A DNA stretch of 64,000 nucleotides, from positions 21,204,801 to 21,268,800 of the forward strand of contig OX438751.1 of the NCBI GenBank assembly GCA_949316235.1. The letters run 5' to 3'. Both the position numbers and the translations under genes were made by a program. The stretch comes from Oegoconia quadripuncta. Its lineage: Eukaryota; Arthropoda; Insecta; Lepidoptera; Autostichidae. The notes below the pieces were generated by a model. The model did no database searches and was not told where the DNA came from. It was given only the letters and a program-made list of their open reading frames with translations. The first letter of the stretch is position 1. Every line of letters begins with the position of its first letter. Below, piece by piece: positions 31,513 to 42,539 of this stretch.

Positions 31513-32145
31513 TTATGTAGATTATGTACTTCTTTAAGAAATTATATTATCAGTTCTGATGAAAAAAAATATATTTATAGGATTAAATATAATTTAACAG
31601 AAAGAGACTGGAATAAGTGAACTAACGCTCATGTCAAATAAAATAACGAGTTTGTTGCTGAGGAAGTATGGTGGTATAAACGAAATTCGCCCTAATGATA
31701 TTAAAACATTTGTTTGAAATTAAAATGGGTCATGATTCCGTTTGTTCGAGTGTGCAATTGTATAGACTAAGCGCATTATTATTACCTACCATTAGAGAAA
31801 TCATTACAATACAATACTTGTCTAATATCAATAACCATATTTTAGCATACAATGCCGTGTTACACAATTATCTAGTATCTTTGACAGAGGTGCTTTATTA
31901 AATCGCATTTTGTTATAACACGTTATGGATCTATTGTTATGTTAACTAATGATCAGCAATTCACATCCATCGGTAAGTAGTGTGAGTACACTGGTATCAC
32001 GGGTAAAAGCTTCTTTGACATGAACATATTCATGATACAGTAGAATACAAGTATTTTGCCCGTCTCGGACAAATTCACACAGTGAACTGCCTTTTTAACC
32101 GGCCTTCAATCAAAAAATCGAAAAAATAGGGGATTCTACGTTCAT
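31513..32145. other. Unassigned sequence
   Basis: Nothing recognised. Two short frames (60-68 codons) look like chance. Confidence 0.3.
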
Positions 32146-32147
32146 TT

Positions 32148-32474
32148 AACCGCCTCCGTGGCTCAATGTAAATAAACATAGGTTTTACGAATCGGAGGTC
32201 GCGGGCTCGATCCACAGCCGGGTACATGTTTAGTACTCGGTTTGGTTGGTGGTTGGGGATTTTAAAAGTCCGCCTGGCTAGCTACCACTAGCTATCTAAA
32301 TCTGCCGTCAAACAGCAATGTTAATAGCATTGTTGTGTTCCGGTTGCCAGAGATAAGACAGCCAGTTCACCAAATAAGATGGGGTTTCCGGGTCAGTACG
32401 CTTCCACTTTCGGCCTCATCTTCACTTAACACAGGTATGATTGAGGTCAAGTATCAACCCGTTGTGCATAAAAA
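32148..32474 (+). mobile_element. SINE-C, full length
   Basis: The head ACCGCCTCCGTGGCTCAATG carries an A-box-like block. B box GGTCGCGGGCTCGATCCACAG, GTTTAGTACTCGGTTTGG, GTCCGCCTGGCTAGCTACCA, TTAATAGCATTGTTGTGTTC, GGGTCAGTACGCTTCCAC and CCCGTTGTGCATAAAAAA follow. This is the best full-length copy in the window. Confidence 0.9.
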
Positions 32475-32555
32475 AATGATAATCTTTCGAAGTCAGCGTC
32501 AATGTTGAAAATAAATCAATCTACCTACTTTAAAATCACTCTAAACATAGGCTCT

Positions 32556-32762
32556 AAAGTTTTTCGAGTGTGTATATGTAGATTTCTATGTTACCTCCTG
32601 TAGCCTCAACGACTTGACCGATTTCGAAGTGCATGGTGTCGTTAGATTTGTCCCTGGAGTCTCATAGGATGTATACTAGGCTAAAAAAAATCCAACATGG
32701 CGCCCGCGAAATACATAATATGCTGGGTTTTTTTGGTTTCTAATCTCATATTGTTTTGTTAA
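32556..32762 (+). repeat. Repeat E, copy 2
   Basis: GTTTTTCGAGTGTGTATATG, TTCTATGTTACCTCCTGTAG, AACATGGCGCCCGCGAAATA and TGCTGGGTTTTTTTGG, colinear with 24.2 kb. The two differ at many positions, so both are old. Confidence 0.7.
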
Positions 32763-32869
32763 AAAGTTTTTATTTTTTGCATTTTCTTTATAGTATCTAT
32801 ATATTATAGTATTTTAGCGTGCTTGCCAATCTCCCTGATCATTTTTGTGCGATAGCGACCCTTCTAGTT
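32763..32869. other. Spacer
   Basis: AT-rich, nothing recognised. Confidence 0.3.
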
Positions 32870-32871
32870 CC

Positions 32872-32992
32872 TACAGGTCGAAGGTGGAAGTGTAACTGAC
32901 CCGGAAACCTCAACACATTTGGGGGACTAGCGATCTTATCTCTAACAACCGGAACACAACAATGCTATTAACATTGCTGATTGGCGGCAGAT

Positions 32993-33024
<32 letters not shown>

Positions 33025-33240
33025 AGACAAGATAAGACAAGATAAGACAAGATAAGACAAGATAAGATAAGATAAGATAAGATAAGATAAGATAAGATAA
33101 GATAAGATAAGATAAGATAAGATAAGATAAGATAAGATAAGATAAGATAAGATAAGATAAGATAAGATAAAATTTATTTCAGTATATAAATTAACCTAAA
33201 TACATGACTTGATCTTGTTTACATTGAGTCACGGAGGCGG
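32872..33240 (-). mobile_element. SINE-C containing an expanded GATAA array
   Basis: SINE-C body from CAGGTCGAAGGTGGAAG to GGCGGCAGATTTAGATAA, then the GATAA array, then AATTTATTTC and the SINE head remnant (TTACATTGAGTCACGGAGGCGG). The array begins exactly at the AGATAAGA of the normal SINE-C sequence. Confidence 0.85.
32996..33170. repeat. (GATAA)35 microsatellite
   Basis: Thirty-five pentamer units over 175 bp with no length slips. Four are GACAA, all in the first third and alternating with GATAA. Each GATAA is a minimal GATA-factor site. Confidence 0.95.
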
Positions 33241-33399
33241 TTTATACTGGAAATAATAATAATTACGACAGTGAACTTAGAAAACAAACGTGCGTGATGC
33301 TATAATTCACAAAGTAGACTTCAGCTATTTTGACAATATCAAAAACTGTATTGAAATAGTGCCCAAAAGAAAAATTTGTGCCATTGTAGTTTAAAGAGT
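33241..33399. other. Unassigned sequence
   Basis: Nothing recognised. Confidence 0.3.
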
Positions 33400-33600
33400 T
33401 ATTCAATATTTTATGTGAGCATTCTGGCGCCACGTGTTGCTGTTATCTCCATTCTCATACGCAGAGACTGCTTTACCTATGATTATAATATAAATGTGCA
33501 TATATAGTGCCACCGAAATATACAAGTCACATAAGTAGTTCTTCAAAAACAAAGAAGTTCTGAAAAGGGGCAGCCAGGCGACGGACTTTTTGTTATTCAA
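33400..33600. repeat. Repeat G, copy 1
   Basis: ATTCTCATACGCAGAGACTG, AGTTCTTCAAAAACAAAGAA and AAAAGGGGCAG with ACGGACTTTTTGTTA match in order the segment at 53.14-53.31 kb. Class unknown. Confidence 0.6.
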
Positions 33601-33949
33601 TTCAATAATTTGGGGTGTGGTAGTTTTTTCAGTTCCAAAGAAACTTTTCTGACAAAACGGACGTGAACAAAGTGGGTGACAAGATAAATAGATTCTCTTT
33701 TGCTCTTTATAGACTGGTGAAAACCGTCTCTCGGGAAACAGCTATTGTAGCTTATTACGCATAATGTGACATCTGTCCTGAGGTGTGGAATGATAATGGG
33801 TAACAATATGGACGTGAACAGAATGTTTGTTTTGTAAAAAACTTTTATGCACCATCTCCATCTGGAGCACGTATTATATGCTCTAACCTATTAAAGCCCA
33901 AGGGAGCTAAAGTTGTAAGGAAATTCCCTTGGGTAGTAATAACTTTTAA
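33601..33949. other. Unassigned sequence
   Basis: Nothing recognised. Confidence 0.3.
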
Positions 33950-34262
33950 ATTTGGAACGCCAAAACGTCGAAGAAACTTCTATCAAAACGAGTTTCGAAA
34001 AAAAAAACAAGGCTGGTCAAGGCATACCTTTCTTGATCCAAGGCGTTTTTGATTATAAAATTTTACACAAAAGAAACTTTACTTACTTATTGCCGAACGA
34101 GTACGACATTGGAACCTTCAAGAAACGAACCTACACCTTCCTCAAAGGCCGGCAACGCATCTGTGACCCTTTTGGTGTTGCGGGTGTCCATGGGCGGCGG
34201 TGATTGCTTTCCATCAGGTGACCCGCAAGCTCGTTTGCCGCCCTCTCATATTAAAAAAAAAA
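33950..34262 (+). mobile_element. LINE 3' end (GVHGRR group)
   Basis: Near 34105-34203 one frame reads [20 protein letters not shown], then [14 protein letters not shown] and a stop. This is the C-terminus of a Jockey/CR1-type insect LINE (D-STFK-R---FLKGR). The 3' UTR follows: TTGCTTTCCATCAGGTGACC, GCTCGTTTGCCGCCCTCTCA and an A tail. The copies at 1.75 and 52.45 kb are shorter versions. Confidence 0.75.
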
Positions 34263-34789
34263 AAACTTTATTCCTATGAAAAATATTTAAGAAAAAACTT
34301 GCCTGTAAGTTTGTCTTAGCTATTGACTTTCTTTTGCCTACAGAACTAAATATCTAAAGAAAAAAATCGGTGATTTTCGATCCGTGATTTTTATCGCGAA
34401 ATTACATAATAATAATTGGCCTAGTTGGATTTCGTTTTGTTTTATTGTGATACGTTTAGGTTCGGTTCGTCTCACCCCGTTTCATTTCATTTCCTATAAG
34501 AAATAAATAGAGCTAATGTTCCCACGGAAACTATTTGATTCTAAACCATCTAAATCGTAAAATCCGTCGCTAGATACTCTAGCCGTGTATCTGAACTAGC
34601 GAGCTAGAATATAAGTTGCATTGTATGCGGCGGCGCAAGTCGGGACCACTTCCTTTTATGGTATGTCACCTCTAATCTAATACCGCTGTTAAGTCTCGTT
34701 CACAATCGCTAAATATAATTATCTTCATAATTCGTTGTCGTTTATTTTATATTACGGATTTGACGAATAATCGTAAACAAAAATAAAAT
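34263..34789. other. Unassigned sequence
   Basis: No repeat recognised. Moderately CpG-containing between 34560 and 34660 (CTAGCCGTG; GCGGCGGCGCAAG). Confidence 0.35.
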
Positions 34790-34794
34790 ATAAA

Positions 34795-35050
34795 AAAAAA
34801 ATTGTAGAAACCCCCCGAAAGACTATGATATCATACACCAAACAACTGTGTTAGAAGCTAAATATCTTCGAAACGTCTTAACCGATTTTCTTTAGACATG
34901 ACTTATAACCTGTTCCCACGTTTGTCTTTAGTCCAAAAAAATCGCACTCAAATCGGACTACACATTACTGAGAAACATCTGGATAAAGACTAGACACACA
35001 CATCGCCGTCAAATACATAACACCCATCATTTTTCTTCGGGGGTTATAAA
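34795..35050 (+). repeat. Repeat F, copy 2 (uninterrupted)
   Basis: GACTATGATATCATACACCA, AACAACTGTGTTAGAAGC, ATATCTTCGAAACGTCTTAA, CGCACTCAAATCGGACTACA, CATTACTGAGAAACATCTGG, CATCGCCGTCAAATACATAA and GGGGGTTATAAAG. It is the reference for the copies at 27.3, 37.5 and 54.1 kb. Confidence 0.75.
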
Positions 35051-35103
35051 GAAACTAAAAAGATGACCACTAATTCATTATTCGTCAAGCCGTTCGCTAA
35101 ATT

Positions 35104-35197
35104 CAATACCACATAAGCGCCATAGAAGTAAAGTATGGTAACTCGACACGTCTATCCATTAGACTTTTATACTTCTAGAGCGCTTTCGTGGTATTTT
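35104..35197. repeat. Small inverted repeat
   Basis: AATACCACATAAGCGCCATA with GAAGTAAA on the left, and TTTATACTTCTAGAGCGCTT with TCGTGGTATT on the right, pair over about 30 bp with few mismatches. It could be a short MITE. Confidence 0.6.
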
Positions 35198-36255
35198 ACG
35201 ATCGAACGCAAGCGAGCTAAACGACTAATTATTAGCGATCCAACACAAAAATTGTTAAGTCGTACGACAGCTGAGGCCGTTTGGTAAGTTAAAAAGTAAT
35301 TAAGATCATCGTTTATCAAATTATCATAGAATTTTCACTTCTTAGGAAAAAAGTTTTAAACGTCCCCTAGCTAACCTCTTCAAAGGTATCGCTTAGAAAA
35401 TTGAAAAAAAAGTTATATGATAAACGTTACATTATCTCTACATTTCTAAAATTTGTGTTTTCTCTTAAAACTATCACCTGCTCAACAAACAGTTAGATTT
35501 TAACCAGAAGCGGTAGAAACAAAAATAAACTTTACATTCAAACAACGTCGATAAGCTCAAAGTGAGAATTCGTATTTTATGGCGTTACGCATGTGCTAGA
35601 ATAAACTTCAAAGACAAATCTATTGGCATATTGAAAAAAACGCCTCTTTCTCTTCTCTTGTGAGAAATATTAAGCAAATTATTTAGTTATAATAATTTGA
35701 CTTAATAATTTTATTTATTTGAACTCATCTTCTTTTGAAATTTTTGCCAGAGTGATACGTTAAAAATATCTAGAATAGTATAATAATAATCTTTTAAATA
35801 AATTTAAAATAACAAGAAAACAGGGATAGCCAATGTGGACAAGCCTTATCCACACTACCTTACTTTTGATAGAACGCTTCGGGCCATATTGCTACACTTT
35901 GCAACATTATTATAGTTTTTGAATGATTTGTGATACTCCACTAAATAATAAGTGTCAAAATTAGAATAATTATTAATTACACATATTCGCGTTCCGTTTC
36001 AAGGTTGCCGAATAATTGGTCACACTAACGCAATATCATACTAACGGTAATAAATATAGTCAATAATTATGTTATTGCAAATTGTTATGCAACAAACTAG
36101 CCATATTTGACGCACTAAAAGTAGATGATCCAATTTTAGATATAATTGGGTGTGAATTTAAAGGTACCAATGCTATTTAAAATGCTGATTTGTATTCGCT
36201 TTGGTATTCGTATTTATGTTTAATTATTAACTTGGTACGCGGTGCCACAGTTTGG
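35198..36255. other. Unassigned AT-rich sequence
   Basis: More than 1 kb without a recognised repeat or gene. One of the repeat-poor stretches of the window. Confidence 0.35.
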
Positions 36256-36261
36256 CGAGTC

Positions 36262-36585
36262 GGTAAGTAGAGTTAAGAGGGTTTATTCCGTTCAGTAGCG
36301 CCATCATTGGATAAATTAAGCTGTCTTTTTAAATAGAGCATAAATCAAAAAATCGCTCTGACCTGCACTCGAGAAGCCTAAAACTAATTATAAATAATAC
36401 GTAAATAGCTTAAATAGGGGTTATTTTCCTGAATTCACGATTGTAAAGAAAAGTGGCCGCTTTTATCAATAATTTGAAAGTCTCAAAAACGTAATTAAAG
36501 TAATTTATTTATCTTATAATTAAATCTTAATTTATCCAATGAGGGCGCAACTGGACGGAGTAAACCCTCTTAAAACATTACCAGT
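36262..36585. mobile_element. M4 MITE-like element, copy 1
   Basis: The left end TTAAGAGGGTTTATTCCGTT, CAGTAGCGCCATCATTGGAT, AAATTAAG is matched in reverse complement by the right end (CTTAATTTATCCAATGAGGG, CGCAACTGGACGGAGTAAAC, CCTCTTAA). The arms are about 50 bp. The interior has CGCTCTGACCTGCACTCGAG and AATTATAAATAATACGTAAA, both shared with 52.8-53.0 kb. Confidence 0.8.
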
Positions 36586-37105
36586 GCGATTCCAGTTTAA
36601 GGCATTTTTTGTATTAGCTAAAAAAATACAAAAACGTTTATTTCCAATGATTATGACTGTCAAATTGTGTTGCTGGGTTATTTCTTTTCCCGTGTTACTG
36701 TTTACTCATATTGCGCAATAAACTATACTTTGTTTCTCGTTTATTTTAAACTCTAGTGAGTAAATCATACATTTTAAGTAGTTGTTGTGGGAAAGCTTAT
36801 TTTGGGATGCGTATACGTGGCCATACGACGAACGTATACGCGGGTCTCGCAGTGTTCATAATGTGCAATAGTGTCGCGTGGCCAGCTTTTAGTGTTACCG
36901 TTGTCGTGCTGTATACTGTACTAAACTTCTATAAATTTTTATACATGAATAACAAAATCAGAAACTTGTTCTAATAATGCTATATATACGTTTGTCTCCG
37001 ATTGTTCTTGCTCAATATATTGCCTGTAGTATACACCAAAACTTAAAACATACAAATTGGCAAAAATATTTAAATAAATTTGAACTGAAAATTTAGTAAA
37101 CACCC
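36586..37105. other. Unassigned sequence
   Basis: Two plus-strand frames (60 and 72 codons) of no known type. GGGATGCGTATACGTGGCCA at about 36804 is CpG-containing but isolated. Confidence 0.3.
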
Positions 37106-37109
37106 CAGT

Positions 37110-37262
37110 CAGTCAGACAATCAGTCAAAAATGCTTTATTTTGTAGGTCCACAGAGTCAATTTTACATTTTTTTAGGTACTGCTTGTTCAAAATGCAATC
37201 TTCCCCTGAGAAGAACAAGCAAGAAACTCGAAGGGTTGCTCTTTTAAAATCAGGCAAAAGGA
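37110..37262 (-). mobile_element. LINE 3' tail (GAGCAACCC group)
   Basis: Plus strand: AAAATGCTTTATTTTGTAGG, TACTGCTTGTTCAAAATGCA, TCCCCTGAGAAGAACAAGCA and CTCGAAGGGTTGCTCTTTTA. A related piece lies at 40.17-40.4 kb and an inverted one at 8.36 kb. Confidence 0.6.
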
Positions 37263-37419
37263 ACTAAACACATTAATATCAAAGTATACATACATAATAT
37301 CACGCCTATTTCCCGTAGGAGTAGGCAGAGTCCACAGACTTCCTTCCGCACTTGCTACGATACCTCTTTTGCTTCATTCTCTCATAAGGTTGCTTCATAC
37401 ATGCTCGTCGGTCTTGGTT
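37263..37419. other. Unassigned sequence
   Basis: Nothing recognised. Confidence 0.3.
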
Positions 37420-37735
37420 AGGGTATACAAACAACTGTGTCAAAAGTGAAATATTTTCGAAATGGTTGAACGGAATTCCATCAAACATAGCTAAGACCAT
37501 TTAAACACTAGTAAATTTGAAACAACCTTACATAAATCTGACCACGCATTATTGAGTTTTGTGTATCAGACTTAGGGATGTTTTGTACATTATTTGTACA
37601 AAATAAGCCTAAGTTGCTTTGTGTGGAACTAGATGAGCTGTGTGTATGTAGAAGGATCCTTATTTATTTATATCTGGACTGGAACTGGACACACATAACA
37701 CCCACGGTTTCTCGTCAATGGTTAAAACTTACTAA
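37420..37735 (+). repeat. Repeat F, copy 3, with SINE-A tail inside
   Basis: ACAAACAACTGTGTCAAAAG, ATATTTTCGAAATGGTTG, ATCTGACCACGCATTATTGA and CATAACACCCACGGTTTC follow the repeat F order. The SINE-A tail (37575-37672: AGTTGCTTTGTGTGGAACTA, GAGCTGTGTGTATGTAGAAG, ATTTATTTA) interrupts it between ATTATTGAG and GGAC-GGAACTGGACACAC. Confidence 0.65.
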
Positions 37736-39230
37736 GGTCACTCTCCGAAATCCATATAAAAACCCTTTATGAAGTACAAACAGATAGTTTGGCTTATGAT
37801 ATCTACTCCAAATACCACCAGATGATCTACTTTCATCGAACTGTACACCTACCTATAAACGTTGAAACAAAACAACAAACATGTTCGATTAACGCTACAT
37901 CACAATTAACTGATATGCCAGATAAGGTATCGTTATCCGTGTTACAGTCGTGACGTCACGGACACATAGTGTCAATATGATACGACATTGATTATGGTGT
38001 CTGCGGTTGGGTTATCCATTTGCATAGTAGTTAGAAAAGCAACACACCCTGTAGATAAAGTGTAAGGTTTTCAGAGGACTGACACGACCCATAATCTTTC
38101 TTCAATGAGATAGAACATTACAGAATACTTTCAATTGTTGAATTATAGAGATTATTGAATTGTTTATTTCATCAACGGTATAATGTAAATATATTATTAA
38201 TATTATTATCCATATGATTATTATGAGTCTAATACTTTCTCATGTAAGCCTCAATGATCTAATACTTTTCTTATCTTCTTAATTTAAGCCATTTCATATC
38301 TAAACCTAATATGAGGTTGTACCAAAATTACAGCATTGTTGTGTACTGTTTAGTAAATAACTTTGACCTTGACATTAGATGAGATGAGATCGAGGTCAAG
38401 CGCAAACCACCATTAAGGTCGCTGACCTCACATGTGATACTAACCACGGCATTATTTATTATTATTATGTATTTAGATGGTTTTATTTACAATAAATGTA
38501 AGAAGTGAAAAAAACTGTTTTTTCATTTTGTAACTCCCGTCCGAAGATTAACACGTTCACGGACGCTGAACCAGACACAATACTAGATGTTTTATTGTTA
38601 TTACGTCTATAGGCGTTGAGTTTCCATCAAAGTGTTTAAACAGGAGGACAATTTTGTTGATTTAATTTCACGGTAATGTATATATTAATTTCGTACATTA
38701 TCTCTAACTGCTTTAGCGGTTTTAATAATTTTGATGCTAAAGCATTACTAATATCACCCTTATCATCGTCCCCTAAATCCACGTCAAAATTCTATACGAG
38801 TATAGCGTAATCTACACAGTATGACTAAGCAGAAAGGGGAGAAGCCAGTATATTATCTATTTGGATTTCGAAGTCTTTGATGTAACAACTCAACGCTTCA
38901 AGAGCGCTTTAAGAAAATCTAATAATAAGGGTGGCTTAAGGTTTTTAACACAATAGCGCTTGACAATCACACAAGTGAAGTGAAGATGAAAATAATTGAA
39001 AATTCACTAAAGACATTTTAAGAAAAACAATTTTAGTGCAAAATCTTATTTTATGCGATTTTTAAAACCATTTGTTTCATACTCAGCCTCCATTAACACG
39101 TACACTCGTTTTGTGTAGAGGAATAAGAGGTTAATAACAGATAGACTTTATGTACTTATTAGTATGTAGTTATATTTATATTCAGTTAGGCTTTTTTATC
39201 TATCACATTTATTCATTTCTTTAGATTTCC
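37736..39230. other. Unassigned sequence
   Basis: About 1.5 kb with no recognised repeat family or coding sequence. It contains TCGTGACGTCACGGAC (CRE-like) at about 37948, and ATTAACACGTTCACGGACGC at about 38549, a word common in moth repeats. Confidence 0.35.
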
Positions 39231-39234
39231 AATG

Positions 39235-39415
39235 TGCCCGTCTTATCTGCCTCTTCCAGTCATATCTCTCTTTCGTAGGTCTGCTGGAAGAAATTTCATT
39301 GTAGAAATAAGCAGAACCTGTTGTGTCGTCTCTATTATGTTGTATCTGTATGTTTTTTTCTTGTGTGCAATAAATGATAAATTAAATAAATAAATAAAAT
39401 AAATAAATAAATAGA
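39235..39415 (+). mobile_element. CR1-like LINE 3' tail
   Basis: GTAGGTCTGCTGGAAGAAAT, TTCATTGTAGAAATAAGCAG, GTTGTATCTGTATG, TTGTGTGCAATAAATG and an (AAAT)n run at 39378-39412. Confidence 0.7.
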
Positions 39416-39454
39416 CAATAATCGGAACATGTCCCGGTTTCCGTAATAAGTTTG

Positions 39455-39850
39455 GGTTCATCATCATCAGCAACAGCCTTATACATCCCCACTGTTCGGG
39501 CACAGCCTCCTCTCATTAATCGACCACTCGGGCCCAGTGCGGATATGGATTTGTTAGATTATTGGGCACTTGACAGTCAGTGTTTTGAAGTCGCCCCTGT
39601 AGGCCATCTACTGCCTTCAATTGAAAGCAACCGGACCGACGACTGTTTAATGTGCCCTCCGTAGCACGGAAACACTAAAATGTCTCATGTAGGACCCATC
39701 CAAGAAATGACCGCGTCAGATGTTTCTTATATACGCTAATCGAAAATTAATAGCGAATACGACTCTGTCACGAGGGTGCAAGTTTGGAATGTGTCCTTAA
39801 ATGACTTCAACATCGACTTTCCTAACACCCTGTTTATTACAAACACTTAC
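39455..39850. mobile_element. RTE-related 3' fragments
   Basis: TCATCATCAGCAACAGCCTT, ATACATCCCCACTGTTCGGG and CGGGCCCAGTGCGGA (39459-39544) are RTE 3' sequence. TTGAAAGCAACCGGACCGAC with CCCTCCGTAGCACGG (39619-39669) and GCTAATCGAAAATTAATAGC (39735-39754) match scraps at 27.5-28.9 kb. Confidence 0.5.
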
Positions 39851-40160
39851 ATCAATTTACATACTTCAAACTAACCAAAGCTTGACCTACACGATAGTGT
39901 TGAAAATTCAATATCCAAATTCAATTTATTTCATTGGATCGCTTGAAATCGCCTGTTTGTCTGTTTAATGAACACTTGAAATCGCTTGATTGAGGGTGTG
40001 TGCCCCGGCCATTTTGGCCTTTGATAAATTAACCTCGGAACAATACAGTCAATAATTTACTATACAAATAAAGTTTATTTGTATTGTATTTGTATTGTCA
40101 ATAAAACACACTATGCATCTTTCATAGTGAGTTTTTCTATCAAAAATATTAACCAAGTTA
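39851..40160. other. Unassigned sequence
   Basis: Nothing recognised. Confidence 0.3.
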
Positions 40161-40164
40161 AACA

Positions 40165-40400
40165 ACGTCTCACAGTCAAAGTCAAAAATGCTTTATTTTG
40201 TAGGTACACAGAGTACACTTAAAATAGTCAATTTTACATTTTTTAAGCTACTGCTTGTTCAAATATGTTCTGGTTATAGCCAGTCTTCAGATGGGTGAGC
40301 ACTAGTGACATTTTCATACTAGTGTTACCAGGTTAAACTTTTCAATATTAAAGGCAAAACTCTCCAATCCGCACAGGTAAGAAGAACAGTCCAGCTAAAT
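40165..40400 (-). mobile_element. LINE 3' end (GAGCAACCC group)
   Basis: AGTCAAAGTCAAAAATGCTT, TATTTTGTAGGTACACAGAG, CTACTGCTTGTTCAAATATG and CCAGTCTTCAGATGGGTG extend the 37.1-kb match further into the element. Confidence 0.6.
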
Positions 40401-40524
40401 GTCTTATTATAAAATTATGAAGCTAATGTGCTATCTAAAATTCTCACTTATTCCATAGTGTACCAATTTACGGTTCAACGAGGCCTGAAAAACCAGAAAA
40501 AATAACAAATTCATAAAATGTTTT
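40401..40524. other. Spacer
   Basis: Nothing recognised. Confidence 0.3.
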
Positions 40525-40615
40525 TTTTTTATGATTGACTAGATACACGTTTAACCACACTCTCATCTGATGGAAAGTGACGATGTGGTCAAAGATAAAG
40601 CACGCGATCTCAGTT
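40525..40615 (-). mobile_element. LINE 3' tail (HPY group)
   Basis: TTTTTTTTATGATTGACTAG, CCACACTCTCATCTGATGGA, AAGTGACGATGTGGTCAAAG, in reverse of 55.3 kb. Confidence 0.7.
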
Positions 40616-41253
40616 TACAGTAAATTTTAATCTTATAATTTGTGATCTCTACGCCATATAATACCTACACTACGAGTAATTTTGAAATAACGAAAACTGA
40701 ATTATAAATATATATATGCAAATCTTTTGTAAGAATACTAAAACGGCATCGACCTTCTCTACTTTGTGTGTAATTGGGTTAAAAGGTTACAGGAGCATAT
40801 GAGAATAAAATTTGAGAAATAATTGAGACTAATGACAAATTACCCTATTCTTTTCAGACACACTCCAGGTCATTAATAATATTAGTTGGGATAAACCGGC
40901 AGAGAGTAGACCATACCTACCTACCTTACCTCACCGTGTATTGCGTTACTTGTAAATATATTTTTGGAAAATAATAGGAGAATATTGGGTATTTATAATC
41001 TATAATTGTATAATGTTCAACTATTTTTATAGATTCACAACCAACTCATGTAGGTACTTAATCTTAACTGTAACCTAGGACGATGCCCATTCAGATTACC
41101 ATCTGTCAAATTAAGGAAAACCTGTTATTCGCTCTACTATTGAGAATATAATGCATGTTAAAGTATACATTATGTATACTCTAATACCATGTTCAAACAA
41201 AATGTAACGCCGTTGGTTTTCTTATAAATAAATGAAATTAAAAATAAAAAAAA
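40616..41253. other. Unassigned sequence
   Basis: No repeat recognised in 640 bp. It would be the intron downstream of the candidate exon if that exon is real. Confidence 0.35.
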
Positions 41254-41306
41254 TTACAGAATAAACCTTTCTCCTGCTCCACCACGCAATTCCTGAATCA
41301 ACTTAC

Positions 41307-41523
41307 CAATGACATACGAGTATCCGTCAAGCGTCAGAACGCATTTCCTCGCCGCACCCGAGGCGGATCGATGCCTGTGCGTCCTGGGTGCTGCCCCCAA
41401 TGCCCTGCCACCACCTGGATCACTATGACACTTATGAACCAGCTCCTTATCACTTGCCACGTTACTATTGCCGTCGACTGAGCCCTGCCTGCTGCCTTCA
41501 AGCAACGCTTTGCCACGCCTCAT
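41307..41523 (-). CDS. Candidate first coding exon of unknown gene
   Basis: On the minus strand an open frame starts at ATG 41523 and encodes about 73 residues. It begins MRRGKALLEGSRQGSVDG, has a Gly/Ala/Arg-rich middle (DPGGGRALGAAPRTHRHRSA) and ends RKCVLTLDGYSYVIG. The last codon is split by GTAAGT (41306-41301), a perfect insect 5' splice donor, so the natural reading is an exon ending in phase 1. The open frame continues past the donor only to 41254. GC content is much higher than the flanks and no repeat matches it. RKCVLTLDGYSY is faintly like the first strand of FLYWCH-type zinc fingers, but the Cys and His ligands would lie in the next exon. I do not recognise the gene, and the next exon was not found in the window. 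Confidence 0.4.
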
Positions 41524-42539
41524 TTTCACATCACTTACTCTATCTCAACTTAGAACATCACTCACACCTGTTCCACGACACTTCACTATTATGTTCACTA
41601 TTTGACTAAAGTTTCCAAAGCAGTGATCAATCACTCAAAAATTCTTAGCGAGATATGTTTATGATTTCGGCACTGTATGTTTTGATATGTAACAGTTTGT
41701 AGTCGTAAATAACGATCGTGACTTTGACGTATTCATTGGTCTACTGATGTAAAGCTAATATAAGGTGAATTATTAGTTTAACTATGCGGTTACAGCTGTT
41801 GCGGTATGGCTCGATCGCATATTTTTTCTGTGACTAAAGTTACCAGTTTAAACAGAGTATAATGACGTATTTAGACTATAATTAAAAACGAGTTTATTGT
41901 TTTTATTGACATAAACTAACTCTACTTATGCCAAATGTCTCAAGTATTATAATAATATGTAAATAGGACCATTCAATCTAATCATAGAATATTCAAATGT
42001 TATATAAAATAATTATGTAGTTCATGGAGCCTTTTTGATAAAACGACGGATATATAAAATATATATTAGTAGAAAAATCTACTCAGAAGATTGAATTTGC
42101 AATATTTTTATTTACCAATTCAATATTTACTGTATGAATAATATTATTCTAGTCAATTTGATATAACGAGGTTTGGTTTATTTATTCATATGGAGCTTCA
42201 AAGTACGTATTTTAATTTAATGGGTGTAATTATGTCGAATCCGATTTGTATTAAGTTCATGTTAGACAAACGTTTAAGTGATTAAATGTATCGATTACAT
42301 TGACTAATGGTAATTTGTATTATCAATTTTAAAGACTTGTGTACATTATGTGATTGAATGAGCAACTACTCTACTGATTTGCGTTTTCAATTTTGGGGAA
42401 TATAATTGAATGTGTCAATTGCATTTAGCATCGGAAAATTTGAACCTATGACATTTGTTGCCATTGAGAAAAATCATTCTGACTAGACATTGGATGGGTT
42501 TTCGGACAAGGAAATTCTTTGTTTTATCAAAGACAAGCC
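41524..42539. other. Repeat-poor AT-rich sequence
   Basis: If the exon at 41.3-41.5 kb is real, this holds its 5' UTR and proximal promoter. On the minus strand an initiator-like TCAGT lies at 41756-41752, without an obvious TATA box. No repeat or coding sequence seen. Confidence 0.35.

Noticed and set aside
32996..33170. Satellite, telomere or CRISPR-like array
   Set aside because: Units are 5 bp without spacers and lie within a SINE. The insect telomere repeat is TTAGG. A simple microsatellite fits.
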